From the NCBI GenBank assembly GCA_037355855.1, contig CM074761.1, positions 4,297,346 through 4,361,345 of the forward strand: 64,000 nucleotides of DNA, read 5' to 3'. Numbering within the stretch: the stretch's first letter is position 1; the number at the start of each line of letters is the position of its first letter. Below are positions 22,228 to 33,193 of the stretch, in pieces. The notes below the pieces were generated by a model. That model worked only from the letters and a program-made list of their open reading frames with translations. It made no database searches and had not been told where the DNA came from. The translations under genes were made by a program, and so were the position numbers. The DNA is from Pseudo-nitzschia pungens. Lineage: Eukaryota > Bacillariophyta > Bacillariophyceae > Bacillariales > Bacillariaceae.

Positions 22228-22905
22228 ATGAACTCTAAAATCGGGTTGAAGTATCGATATGCCTTGCTCGTGCAACTCGTTCTTGCGATGGCATCTCGCT
22301 TCCAGAGGGGGAGTTCGTTTTCAGCCTCTTCGATAAATTCTTTCCGAACGCGAGAACGTGACGGAATAAAAATTGTACGAAGATTGTCTTCAATGGCGCA
22401 GGAACCGAATGGTGTTACTCTTCTCGACCCTAAAGCTGTATCATCGCGAGTTTTCGACACCGATCAACGTCCAGTCATACTTTTCGATGGGGTCTGTAAT
22501 CTGTGCAACAATGCCGTAAACCTCGCCCTTGACTGGGATCCTGAAGGAAAATTGCGGTTTTCCGCTCTTCAATCGAATGTGGGAAGGTCCCTCTTGGAGG
22601 CGAATGGGAGAAGAGCCGACGACATTAGCTCTATTGTTTTGGTGACAAAAGAAGGAGCATATGTGAAATCGGATGCAGTGTTAAAAATTACTGAGGAGTT
22701 GACACCGCTGTCACTCCTTCCTCTGAAGCCTGCGGCAATCGCAGGTAGATTCCTCGTCCCCAAATTCTTGAGGGATATAATTTACGACAATGTCGCCGAC
22801 AATCGTTATCAATTGATGGGAAAGAGAAACGAGTGCAGATTCGATGCCGACGGTGAATTCGATGATCGATTTGTAAATGATGATTTAGCTTTAAAGCAAA
22901 ACTAG
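22228..22905 (+). CDS. DCC-family thiol-disulfide oxidoreductase (DUF393)
   Basis: A 225-residue protein of the DCC family, named for the motif seen here as RPVILFDGVCNLCNNAV with the paired cysteines CNLC; members are thought to be thiol-disulfide oxidoreductases, but their substrates are largely unknown. The family segments KLRFSALQSNVGRSLL, SIVLVTKEGAYVKSDAVL and the C-terminal RFLVPKFLRDIIYDNVADNR(Y) are all present, so the domain (about residues 90-215) is complete. The first 80 residues are Ser/Arg-rich with a hydrophobic stretch (YALLVQLVLAMAS), which suggests organelle targeting, though no clear Phe cleavage motif is seen. The ATG at 22228 is the first in frame; ATGs at 22288 and 22393 are alternatives. 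It is divergent from the gene at 20757 and converges on the RBBP9-like gene with 76 bp between stops. Confidence 0.9.
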   Translation: MNSKIGLKYRYALLVQLVLAMASRFQRGSSFSASSINSFRTRERDGIKIVRRLSSMAQEPNGVTLLDPKAVSSRVFDTDQRPVILFDGVCNLCNNAVNLALDWDPEGKLRFSALQSNVGRSLLEANGRRADDISSIVLVTKEGAYVKSDAVLKITEELTPLSLLPLKPAAIAGRFLVPKFLRDIIYDNVADNRYQLMGKRNECRFDADGEFDDRFVNDDLALKQN

Positions 22906-22981
22906 AATGTCAATTTATATGAATACAATTGTTGTCGTTCCTCGAACTCATCATGTAAGTGACTGAGCAGAGTAAAAAAAC

Positions 22982-23581
22982 TCAGTAGACCGACAAAACG
23001 CTTTCAAGTATTTCTGGTTGGAAGTCAAAGAAATGAGAACGGCCTGGTAATAGATGAAAGGTATCTGTAAGCCCCAGTCCATTCTGTATTGCTTGCGCTT
23101 CGGAGACTGGAATGAATGGGTCATCATCTGAATGGAACTGGTGCCAAATTTTGCAATTGGTTTTCATCTTCGAAAATTCGTAAGGATTGATCTCTTTTGT
23201 CGAGTCTCCCTTCTCTTTCTGGGGATAATATCCCGAGGCACGTTCGTGAGCATCCCCGAGGTCACTGTATGTCGCAGAGACCAAGATGCATGCGTGTACA
23301 GGGTATAATTCAGCGTATCTAAGTGACGCTTGAGCACCAGAACTGTGACCAACAAGAACTACGTCTTCTGGGCATCCAGGTGGTCCGTATTTCTCAGCAA
23401 GCGACCTCATATGCGGCACCCATCGATCTCTTCGGGCATGTAAAGGATCGGGGAAATTCTCACATACACAACTGATATCTCGTCTGTTCAACTCGTGAAA
23501 AAGCCTTCCATACCAATTGCTATTGCGTATATTTGAGCAGCCATTCCCTGGGCAGATGATTACGACAGGCTTCGTTTTCAT
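22982..23581 (-). CDS. RBBP9/YdeN-family serine hydrolase
   Basis: A 199-residue alpha/beta hydrolase. The catalytic triad is visible: nucleophile Ser in GHSSGA, Asp in SDDDPFIPV and His in GRSHFFDF. The opening KPVVIICPGNGCSNI..SNWYG and the WVPHMRSL segment fit the RBBP9/YdeN group, whose usual length (about 190 aa) agrees with a start at the ATG at 23581. RBBP9 members cleave aminoacyl or ester substrates; the natural substrate here is not predictable. The frame extends upstream to 23656 with only a TTG start, and a CAG just before the ATG leaves room for an extra first exon. Confidence 0.85.
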   Translation of the reverse strand: MKTKPVVIICPGNGCSNIRNSNWYGRLFHELNRRDISCVCENFPDPLHARRDRWVPHMRSLAEKYGPPGCPEDVVLVGHSSGAQASLRYAELYPVHACILVSATYSDLGDAHERASGYYPQKEKGDSTKEINPYEFSKMKTNCKIWHQFHSDDDPFIPVSEAQAIQNGLGLTDTFHLLPGRSHFFDFQPEILESVLSVY

Positions 23582-25038
23582 TTTTTCTGCTTGAAGATTG
23601 TTCAAACAAGAAAGGATCCAGATTGACGAACCCCTTTTTGCGATGCTTTGTGACAAGGGATCCTGCGGTTGAGAGCTGATTTCAGTTTACTGCATAAAGA
23701 TTTTGGAACACAAACATTGAAAGCTGTTTGTCGGTTGTCGGGTTCTGAAGGATATTACTTGTATGTCGGACATACCACATACACTAAGGTTACTCGGTCA
23801 TGTCAAGCAACACACGAAGTAAGATATCATACAGGATTCCCGAATGCTACCCAGGTGTGAAGTGATAGTATCTTTAGGTGGGCGTACCGGTACGTACAGT
23901 ACCATGCTGTAGAGGCTTTTGGGAGTGTCAACTACGGGTAGCGTCTCTGGCGAGTCGTGTTTTTGACACGACTTGAGACTGGAATGAAACGGTATGAAAA
24001 CCGAAAAACGAACGAAAACAAAACAAGTCCTTACATGTTTTGGTCTCTCACAATGCCTTGTGATCCTCCACAAGTACCGGTACCAAGGAAGGGATGCTTT
24101 GATAAAAAATTAGGTCGCTTACAATTGTAATGTCCTTATGAAAACATGAATGATAATGTGATCAGCTTTCATCACCAAAATCGACTTCTTGGATAAACTA
24201 TACTACACAACGAACACATCTAGCTTTCCTGTGTCTTGGTTTGACATACCCATGCATTTTTTCACTTATGATGAATGACGGGGGGAAAGAGGAAGAACTT
24301 ACTTTCAATTTATTGTTTCTCTACAATGGCTACAGAATAGCAGGACTTGGTTTATTGTGGTTACGAATTACAAGTATTCTTTTCTTTCCGCTTCTTGCAT
24401 ACTTGAATTTATTTAACAGTTCCTTCGTGTTTGGTCACGGTTGAAAGTCGCAGCAAAGAAGAAAGTGACTCCTCGAGCGTCTTAAAGGCTATCATCAGTA
24501 GCAGCACTTCTAGCACTTTTTCATGATTATTAATGGCTTCTCCACTTCCATGTGTTGAGAAATGATGGCTCCATGATGTTGACCATAACACGGAAGAATC
24601 CAAATGCGGAACCAACATTCGATAACAAGTTCTACACATTTGTGCAGTTCAAATGTGGTTGAAGTTTTTTGCATTTAATCGACTGTTATGTTCACTAATA
24701 TCAGATCTCTTTCCCGCTCGGTGGTCGAATAGCGATTGAAAAGTGAAAAGATCTGCGGAGAGATATTAGGTTACCACAAGTGATGCTCTTTTGCAGCAGT
24801 TCCTCTACGGATTCGAAAGGAAGAGTTATCTCCACGCGTGCAAGAGAATACTTAGTAATTGATTTTTGCCAATATATTGATTCGTGACTTAAGCGAGGGT
24901 GCTGCTGATTCCGCTGACCAGAGATGACAAGATGATCCAAAAAAGCAAGAATGCCCTTCTAGGATACCACGCCTGCGGGAAACAAATTGACCAAACAGCA
25001 AACAGTACCTCTGGAGACCTCCGCCCAGCAAAACTTTT
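23582..25038. other. Intergenic spacer
   Basis: No supported gene. TAAGGTTAC lies at 23785 and TACCGGTAC at 23885. From about 24100 to 25000 the motifs thin out and the sequence is AT-rich and featureless, with only short random frames. Confidence 0.55.
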
Positions 25039-25638
25039 TTATTCCGACCCTGGCATCGCGGGTGAACAAAGAAATACAGATAAGTCAGATTGATTCATTG
25101 GATCGCTGCCACAGATCAGTTGCCGACTCAGTGCAAAAAAGAATTCCACAGAGAAAATTGGTACAAATAAAGCCAACAATGCAATCAATACCAATGCATT
25201 TTCAGACTTGAATGTTGATGATTTCGATTCCCTTTGCTTCAATTTTTGGTTGTAAAAGACATAACTTTCAGGTCGGCTCATATCTTTCCATGAGTCGGCG
25301 TCGAAAATGATATTGTCGTTCGAGAATGAATCTCCATCGTCGATGGCTATCGTTGAAGAAGTCGTATTCTCGTCTGACAATTCAGAGGGAGCAAAGTCAT
25401 CCCTATTTCTTCTCCCCTGGAGAAACGATGCTGTAAACGCTAGGACCAAGGCGATCAAAGTTCCATAAATTATGTCAGATGGCCCAAGTACATCAACTGG
25501 CAAGGATGCTTCGTGGAGCAAAGTCAGTGATTGTCTACCGGAGAATATCGGAGCTTCCGTGAGCTTCCTCGATCCGTTATGTTGGTAAGGTGAATTGAAC
25601 CTTGTGCTGAAACTTGTGTTTCGGACCTTTGTAATCAT
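25039..25638 (-). CDS. Small two-TM membrane protein, unknown function
   Basis: Not recognised. The 199-residue frame starts at a true ATG (25638). It has an N-terminal polar region, a first hydrophobic segment (IIYGTLIALVLAFTASFLQ, about residues 56-74), an acidic Ser/Asp-rich loop containing DADSWKDMSRPESYVFYNQK and a second hydrophobic segment (ALVLIALLALFVPIFSVEFF, about residues 147-167). The conserved-looking loop and paired membrane spans argue for a real gene. No upstream or downstream gene shares a promoter or overlaps it. A plastid or mitochondrial membrane location is possible but unproven. Confidence 0.6.
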   Translation of the reverse strand: MITKVRNTSFSTRFNSPYQHNGSRKLTEAPIFSGRQSLTLLHEASLPVDVLGPSDIIYGTLIALVLAFTASFLQGRRNRDDFAPSELSDENTTSSTIAIDDGDSFSNDNIIFDADSWKDMSRPESYVFYNQKLKQRESKSSTFKSENALVLIALLALFVPIFSVEFFFALSRQLICGSDPMNQSDLSVFLCSPAMPGSE

Positions 25639-26887
25639 TGTTCAAATGAGATGGTTCTTGTGCTTGCGCTGTGCGGTAATGCCTGATTCATGATTCTCGA
25701 CCGGACCAAAGCCATTATTGAATTTTTCTTTTGTCGTTTCATGTGAGAATGATCTGATTCACGTTCGCGAATCATCGCCACGCACTGTATCTGGCAAGAT
25801 ACCAATTCGAAAGGCACACAAGTACGTACGTACTCGTACATGTATTGTTTTCACGCAAAGATCCTTTGTGACTGAGGGGGGATGATTCACAAGCAATTGG
25901 ACAAAGGAAGTTGTTTTCTTACGTCCCTTCTGTAATTATTTGCAGTTAGGGTGTGAGACAGGTTAGTAGAGGAGTATGACGATGTAGCAATTACTAATAT
26001 CAAATAACGAAAAAGTGGCACCACAACAGCATCTTGACAAGAATGACAGACATGGCACCACCAATTCTGGCCTGCCTCTACTATGGTCATCTTTGTGGCC
26101 TATTAGCCTTGAATAGGTCGCTACTAACAAATACTTCGTATGAACTATCACCACAGAAAATGGTGTAAACGATGCCTTCGTTGAAAGGGGCAATGCTGCC
26201 TGATCAATAAGGGGCTCATTACTAGTAGTCGTTCACCAAACATCAAGAACACAAAGTGATGTGGCTTCAGCAGGAATTAGTAGAGTAACTTCGAGATAGA
26301 CATGTCACCAATAGTAGAAGCATTCGTTGGCTATGTTTCATAATTCTCCTGCGAGAAATATAACATTCACCCTAGAGCCTTTTCTGTCGTTGCTTGTTGA
26401 AAATTAAAACGCAACTTTGAAAGTTTCCCATGGCCTCATATTTGGACATACAAATATTGAATACTGGTACTAGTATCATAGCTGAACAACACTCAAAACA
26501 GATTGAGGGCATTGTGATGATGAGGGAACTAACAATTAACAGATAATGAAAACGCTGCCACGTAATGCACTTTTTACTGTTTGTCAACATGTCAACAAAC
26601 GTTTTTGTTCAAAAATCTGTTGTCATGTCATAGGCGATGTTGGCGAACTTGTCCACGAGTTGACATAACGCACAAAGCCAAGGAACTCCCTCAGCGACCT
26701 TCCAACGGGCGATATTTATTACAACATGCTATTTGTCTTTCATAATCTTTCACTTTAATGACAATTATTTCACTAATTATTGACAAAAGCTTGTGTCCTC
26801 GCTACTTCAATGAAGGGATCAAAGCTGATAGGACAAGACTTAAAAGAAGTGGGAGGTTTGAATTTTACATAAGCGGAGGATGAAGTC
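25639..26887. other. Intergenic spacer, possible decayed element
   Basis: No supported gene. The block from about 25900 to 26650 is almost free of the motif seen in other spacers and is rich in CAA, TAGTAG and ACTAGT words, like the blocks at 21240, 29120 and 48780. There are no terminal repeats or protein remnants that I can identify. Confidence 0.5.
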
Positions 26888-28604
26888 TTAGTCCAATCGC
26901 ACTTTGGTTTTACCAAACATCCACGTCCGTGGTTCCCCTCCCCCATTGGAACTCCTCGACAATGACTCTGTCAGATTTTCTTTTGCAGAACTCAAATGAG
27001 ACAGCTTGTGGTATGACGTTGAGTGTGATGTGACCAGCCACGAAAGTAGCACTATGCCCGACGTTTGCAACACGGCCCCCCAAACTCCAACAACACGATG
27101 CCTTAAATGAAAAGGAATGAATACATTAACAATCCACGTCAACATTGGTAACGATAAAAACCAGAGTGTCCCAACTACTGTCAGTTGCATGTAAAAGGAT
27201 CTCAGAGACGGCAAGCACCGCATCCTCGTCGACATGCAGCATGCCATCATGCATACACCAAGGATAATTCTGTTTAGCATCAAAAATTTGCCGGGTAAAT
27301 GCTCCAAGTCGTGGTATGAATCGAAGTCATCATTGTACATTCTACCCCACTGCGCCAAGACAATATGGGAAATAAAGATCCCTATACCTAAGAAAGCCGT
27401 CGGACGTAATTTGCTGAGTGCTTCAAATGGAGACTTGAACCCATCAAGCAACTTTTGCATCGGTGTCGCATTTTGTTGGACAGCAAGAACATCAGATGGC
27501 AAAGTCCAACCTGCAGCTACCGATAGAAGCAGAAGTGCTACAAGTGAATCGCACACAGCCTCCAAATGGGCAGAAAGTGCGTCCTGGAAGAGACACCAAC
27601 AACAATTGACGTGAGCGAGAAAAGCAGAATTGACCGAGAATATGCAGGTTCATATCAGATGCTTCCTTCGGAACGAGGACGACCTTGCCACTGACAAAAT
27701 ACAATCATGACGTCTCTCTTTAGACGAAAGCAAGCTTACCATGGAATATGATCCTATTCCATTGTGAGAGTAAAGTGAAAGATGAATCAACTCGAACATG
27801 CTCGAAAATGAATCAGAAGCAGCAGCTGCCATTACCAAGAAAATTGCAGCATGCACAGTCGACTTTTCGTAGAGCTGTATTCCGATGACGACGCAGAGCG
27901 TGATTGCTAAAATGCCGCTCACCAACGAAGTTATCGTATGCAAATTTTCAAGATGAATTTCATCTGCCGAGACATGAGAACCGTCGTCTATTTGGCACCG
28001 ACATCGACGATGTTACACACGAGGGATTTGCAGAAGTAAGTGGACGATGAAGTTTCCAGAGAATCTGTTGTCATGTTATCGAAGGATACTTACTCCATGT
28101 CGTGACAGTGTAAGACATTTTGGGAACTGATTCGTCGTGCATGTAATACTCCAATGAACAATCTGTGATGACAAAGTAATAGTAATGCGCACCGTCTTCT
28201 TTGTGATTATTGAGCTCCATCGCAATATCACCCTCGTAGTGACCTTTCACCCTTTTCAATCTGACATGTTCATTCCGAATCGAATGAGGAACTTTTTCTG
28301 TACAGCTTGGAGCTTTTTTATAGTCACTCCATTTGTCGTCCCGAAATAGCCTTACAAACAATTCTTTGTTGTCATCGTACGGTTCTTTCGACTTGAACTC
28401 CACTTTTAAAGTACCCATTTTCCGAGCAGACACTGCAAAGCTCCCCAATACATATTCAGTGTCGAGACCAGAGAGACGGAACTTGCCGCTTGTTGTCTTG
28501 GCTTCAGCGATATCGGCACCCCAACTCAACATTGTCAAAACGCAGAGTAAAACACATCGTCGAAGCTGCCACAAGGAATGTCGTCTTTCAGCATTTCTCC
28601 CCAT
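26888..28604 (-). CDS. GPR180/TMEM145-type seven-TM receptor-like protein (three exons)
   Basis: A 476-residue membrane protein of the rhodopsin-like GPR180/TMEM145 (intimal thickness receptor) family. Exons are 28604-28094, 27963-27740 and 27583-26888; the introns (130 and 156 nt) start GTAAGT and GTAAGC and end CAG. The joints read TTWNEIHLENLH and YSMDALSAHLEAV, in phase. A signal peptide (VLLCVLTMLSWGADIAEA) precedes a beta-rich lumenal domain that ends YYYFVITDCSLEYY. Then come seven probable membrane spans with the family features HLSLYSHNGIGSYSM, LLLLSVAAGWTLPSD and FDSYHDLEHLPGKFL. Family members are poorly characterised secretory-pathway or surface proteins; no ligand can be inferred. 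The 28604 ATG is the first in frame. Three separate open frames would be seen without splicing. Confidence 0.85.
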
Positions 28605-29613
28605 ACTGATTGTTGATCTTATTTAGGGACAGAGAAGCACGAGTGCGCTTATGAGGTACCGTACCGGTAAGAGAGATCGACAGTTGTTATTCTTACTTGT
28701 TTGACTCAAAAGTGGAAAAACATGCTTCGGATCATCAAGAATCAAGGCTGCAGAAGATCGAATTATTTTTTCTCTCGCAAGAATTCAACTCCGATATCCA
28801 CGAGGGGCGTGCGATTGGTGCCGTCTCGTGAGGTTTACTCGTACCGAAGGTCAACTTACGAATACCGTACGAGTGCGAGTATCATTTCCACCGGCAGGTA
28901 ACTGCCTACTGGTGCGTAAATTACCGGTAAGGTTAGGCTACAGGTAGCTGAAGACTTTTTTCCATTATGACCCCCTGTTTTAGAATGGATTATGACCATT
29001 TTGAATTTGAAGGGGCTGACAGACCTTCAAATTGTTAAAAAAGGGTACGTAATTACGTACAAGTAATTAGGTTAACTTACTTGTACTTGAGAACTTATCC
29101 TTTTAGTCCTTACGAACTCTAATTTATTTCTGTTGTTTAGGATTACCAATAAAAGAGGTGCTCGAGTGACTCACATAGTTGAGTACGACCTAAGATTACT
29201 ATTACTACTACTACTTCAAAAACTTCTGGGTATTCTACTTGAAGATAGGAAGGCAGAGAAATCAGGCCAAGTTTGAACTTTGAGAATGCTTGCAACAATA
29301 GCAAGAGATGCATAGTACGATTGTCACACTGTATGCAGACTGGCCAGGGCGATATTTACTGTAGTGCCACACTATCGTAGAGGATTCAATCAAGACCTCC
29401 GACCAGCTACGATGCCAGGTAAGATTATGCTTTCATGATAAAAATTGCATCTCCAATCAAAAAATAGTTTCTTCTCAATCACAAAGTATTCGCTACCTTC
29501 TAATACTATACTATAATATCCGGCGAGCACCATGGAACTATCGACAACATTTTCTGTATAGCTATAAACCTGTGTATTCAGTATTTATTTCGTAATGTTA
29601 CTACTACTATTAT
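28605..29613. other. Intergenic spacer
   Basis: A motif-rich part (28650-29120; TACCGGTAAGGTTA at 28922) grades into a motif-poor part (29120-29600) with ATTACTACTACTAC near 29200. No gene is supported. Confidence 0.55.
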
Positions 29614-31821
29614 TTATTCCAAATCAACGCTCAAAATTCGAATGTCATCCAGGGGTTTGTCATTTTTGTCTGTCTTCACATTTTCGATTGATTTGCACAC
29701 ATCCATCCCTTTTGTAACTCGACCGAAAACAGTATGTTTGTTGTCAAGCCAAGGCGTCGCAACTGTAGTAATGAAGAACTGAGAACCGTTTGTATTCGGA
29801 CCTAAAATAGTTCCATAGTGGACAAGATAAATGAATTGAAAAATCAAAGGAATTGAGGAAAACCATGCAAATGAATGACATTGTCCAGTCAATGCTCAGC
29901 TTAGTACGATCAACTTGTACTCACCTGCATTTGCCATCGAAACGGTGAAAGGACGATCATGACGAAGGCTAACGAAGAAAACGAAAGCAAAGGTCAGAAA
30001 GAAAGTATTTCAAACGATAGTTTGAATCCACACTCATCGAACTTACTCGCGAACAAATTCATCCTCAAATTCCCCTCCCCAAATACTTTCGCCTCCAGTT
30101 CCATCCCCAAGAGGATCACCAGTTTGCAACATAAAGTTCGAGATCACGCGATGGAACAAGACGCCATCGTAATAACCAGACCGAGCGTGCTCTGTAAAAT
30201 TTTCCAGCGTTTTTGGAACCTCTGGAAACAGTTTAAAATGAATATCCCCTTCCGTCGTGCGCAAAATTGCTTTGGACACGCTCTTGACCTGCGAACCTCC
30301 GACACCACGCCCACTCTCGGAAACCAGCAGTTGATCCTGTGCTGTTGGGGCTTCATTCCATATATCGCGATTGTTGGCAGTGTCAGTAGTCCCATCTTCT
30401 TGTTCCAGTAACGGGTCAACATGGGAAAATACATAAAATCGACGTTGTTGATACGCCAGTGCCACAATGATAGAGTTGTTCACTTCGGCCCTCTTCTCCC
30501 CAACAGCTGTCGCACTGCCTGCCCCACGCGCTAATTGCATTTGCTGGTTCATCTTAGCGTCTCCTAAACACGTACAAAACGAAAGGAAGCGATACTGACT
30601 CGCGTCAGCTTTACCTATCACCTTGACTAATTTGTTCTGCTTCCAATCGATAATTTTGATTCCAATCATGGTTGAGACAAGCAGATACTGCTCAGAAGAA
30701 TCCATTTGAACCAAGTTCGATGGCAACTGCGTCCTTTCTTGTTCTTGATCTTCCATTTCTCGTTCGGTTGCTGCCCGCTTACCAAACTCTATAGAATCCA
30801 TCCCATAACTCGCGAAGTTTTTGGACGCGTATACACTTAGACGTTCATCATATCTTACTTCGATTTTTGCACTAGACAGCTTAAAGATGAGCACCTTGTG
30901 ATCAGCTCCGTAAACCACAAAGTAATTTTTCGATACGCTGATGGACCGAGGATATGTCTTCTTCTTCGCCAATTTGTATAGATCCGTATTCATTTTCGAT
31001 GGATATTCTAATCCGTTTGATTGAATTGAACAAGGAGCCCCTGCGATTTGACCATCAGCGATTCCTTGTGTCGCGTCCCAAATTTCGAGAATTCCCATCT
31101 CATCACCACTGATACAACACTTGTGTTCTCTGTTGTATACCAAGGCGGTTACCGGTTTAGAATGTAACGAAAGTGTCTGTACTAGCAGCAGTGTTGCCAC
31201 AGAGTAGATGGAAATGTTACCATCCGAAGCATGGCTGATTGCCAACAGCAATTCTTTTGATTTGTCCTGCATGAAAGTAGCCGCTCCTCCAAACGATGAA
31301 CTGTTCCTCTGTGCTTTGATCATCGACTTTGCGTCGAAGGTAGAAACATCGTAAAATTTTATCAGCCCATCATTTTTGCCAATCGATGCGACGGTGTCAT
31401 CGCTTTCGTCGATGCATAACGCTGCTAGTGGTCCAATGTGCGCAGTGAATGATTTTACAAATTCCAAACAAGGCGTTGTGGAGTGTTCATCTTTTCCTCT
31501 GTTAATGCCCGCCTGCGCTTTTGTGTTGCCCCCACTAGCATTCAAAACAGTCGATGCACGTTTCCAGAACTTGACAATGCCCTCCTCGCAGGCTGTAATT
31601 ACGTATCCATATCTAGCAGACGACACCACGTGAGTTACAGTCGCTTTGTGCATGAAAGAGACCTGGTAGTGGGAGGACGATGGAATCTCCTCGAGCTGCC
31701 CCCGTCGGTTTTGGTTCACATCGGTCGTGGTGGTCCTGGATCGCTTCAGCCTTGCATCGTCACTTTTGACGTCATCGATTGTCCCTCCCTTTCGTTTCAT
31801 GTCATCCTCTCCTCCTCGCAT
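29614..31821 (-). CDS. PPWD1: PPWD1: WD40-repeat cyclophilin, spliceosome-associated (three exons)
   Basis: A 668-residue peptidyl-prolyl isomerase with N-terminal WD40 repeats, in other eukaryotes part of the spliceosome C complex. Exons are 31821-30047, 29968-29925 (44 nt) and 29801-29614. Splicing joins [19 protein letters not shown] to [11 protein letters not shown], exactly as the family requires. The WD40 part starts [20 protein letters not shown] with [12 protein letters not shown], and further repeats include [20 protein letters not shown] and [20 protein letters not shown]. The cyclophilin domain contains [30 protein letters not shown] and the C-terminal [13 protein letters not shown]; the active-site Arg (FHR), Gln (LQTG) and Phe (QFF) are present, so activity is likely. 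The loop Trp of human cyclophilin A is replaced by [12 protein letters not shown] sequence with Trp retained one step earlier. Identification is firm. Confidence 0.95.
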
Positions 31822-32278
31822 CTTCTCTTGTCAAGTACCGTCTTCGCCCACCCCAAGTTTGAAGTTGTGGAAGGCACTTGTGTGTGACTAAGCCTTAAGT
31901 TACCGCTACTAGATGGATTGATTGATTCCGGTGATCCGTTCGCACCTTGTGGGCTTGTCGGGAGTGAATGAGTGAGTGAGTCGTTGCAGGTCGTTGGGAG
32001 TAAAAGATGCTTTGGGAAACCGCTCCAACTTACGATGTATTTTTTTTTCACCGAAAAGAATAGAAATAATGGTAATACGAGTAAGGTTACGAGTAAGGTA
32101 CGAGTAGAATAGCTTGCATCCTGATAAACGATGAGAGAGTGCAAGGCCAGCAACGCGACACTGTTTGAAGAAGGATTTCAGTCACCTCAATCAACCATCG
32201 AATTCTACTTTATTCCGCATTACATTCATTGTTGCTTTTCATTTCTTCGCCATTTGAGTGTTCCACACGATTCGCATC
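31822..32278. other. Divergent promoter region of PPWD1 and the NEDD8-like gene
   Basis: A 457-bp spacer. TAAGGTTAC lies at 32082 and is followed by GAGTAAGGTACGAG. No core promoter element is identifiable. Confidence 0.55.
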
Positions 32279-32701
32279 ATGCAGGTAAGGTGTTGGTTTC
32301 AAGTTCTGTTCTATGCTCAATGCGATGTGTGATCTGGCTGCTCTGGGCTACGATTGATTTGTTTGTTGTCGTTGTTGTTGTCGTTGTTGTCGTCCCTATG
32401 CCCATTGGCATTCGTCTTTCTCTCTTCGATTTCAACCCATTCTGATTAATACGATCCTTATGAATAGATTTTTATCAAAACATTGACGGGGCGCAAGCAG
32501 GCCATGAATTTCGAGCCAGATAACCAAGTGATTGCCGTCAAGCGATCCTTGCAAGAAAAAGAAGGGATTCAGGTGGATCAAATTCGACTTATTCACTCGG
32601 GGAAACAGCTGGCAGATGACAAAACATTGGAGTCGTACAATATTTCTGCGGGAGCTACCATTCACATGGTCTTGCAGCTCCGAGGAGGTGCTCGTGCCTA
32701 A
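32279..32701 (+). CDS. NEDD8/Rub1-like ubiquitin-fold modifier precursor (two exons)
   Basis: A 79-residue ubiquitin-fold protein. Exon 1 contributes only ATG CAG (32279-32284); after a 183-nt intron (GTAAGG to ATAG) exon 2 runs 32468-32701. The protein opens [13 protein letters not shown] and ends LRGG followed by a three-residue tail ARA, so a protease must expose Gly76. Features favour NEDD8 over ubiquitin: [24 protein letters not shown] (DEKT in NEDD8) and a residue other than Arg at position 72 (Gln here, Ala in human NEDD8, Arg in ubiquitin). Lys48 is kept but Lys63 is not. It would be conjugated to cullins if it is NEDD8. The gene is divergent from PPWD1. It could also be a fast-evolving ubiquitin copy. 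Confidence 0.85.
32361..32393 (+). repeat. GTT/GTC microsatellite in the intron of the NEDD8-like gene
   Basis: About 33 bp of imperfect TTG/TCG trinucleotide repeat within the intron 32285-32467. Confidence 0.8.
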
Positions 32702-33193
32702 AGTGGTGATTTGAATCGTCGTTGAGATGTATAAACAGTGAATCAATCTACCAAGAGCTACGAACCGTTTTAGAAAACTGACGTGCTCGGGAGGACAGCG
32801 ATCGAAAACATCGATCTAAAACATCGATCTTGTTAGATCCATTTCGTTTTTATGATGGAAGCCGGGAGCATTTGCGAATTTCTAAGGAAATTAGTCCAGG
32901 AAAGCACCGAGGCTGTTGCTGTCGACTTGCGGTTGCGACTCTGAGGTCGCCTTTGTCGTCTAATATACTATAGATTGCATCATATGCCTATACCAACTTG
33001 CCATTTCACACGTTCGAAAGAAGACTACGAAGTCAGAATATTTCTCGTGCGTTACCCCCCTTATCTTGGTCGTCACAAAAAAGGATGAATACGTCACGCC
33101 AAAATGTGATTTCAAATCTATCACGAATACAGTAATTATCGATTACAGGATAAGAATAAGCAAGCACAGTGGGTATGATTGAACGAACTGTGT
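32702..33193. other. Convergent spacer, 3' ends of two genes
   Basis: 492 bp between the stops of the NEDD8-like and EHD-type genes. A short direct repeat (AACATCGATCT twice near 32805-32830) is seen; there is no gene. Confidence 0.5.

Noticed and set aside
29614..29892. Independent short cyclophilin fragment or pseudogene
   Set aside because: It is the last exon of PPWD1; exons 30047 and 29968-29925 join to it with exact family sequence.
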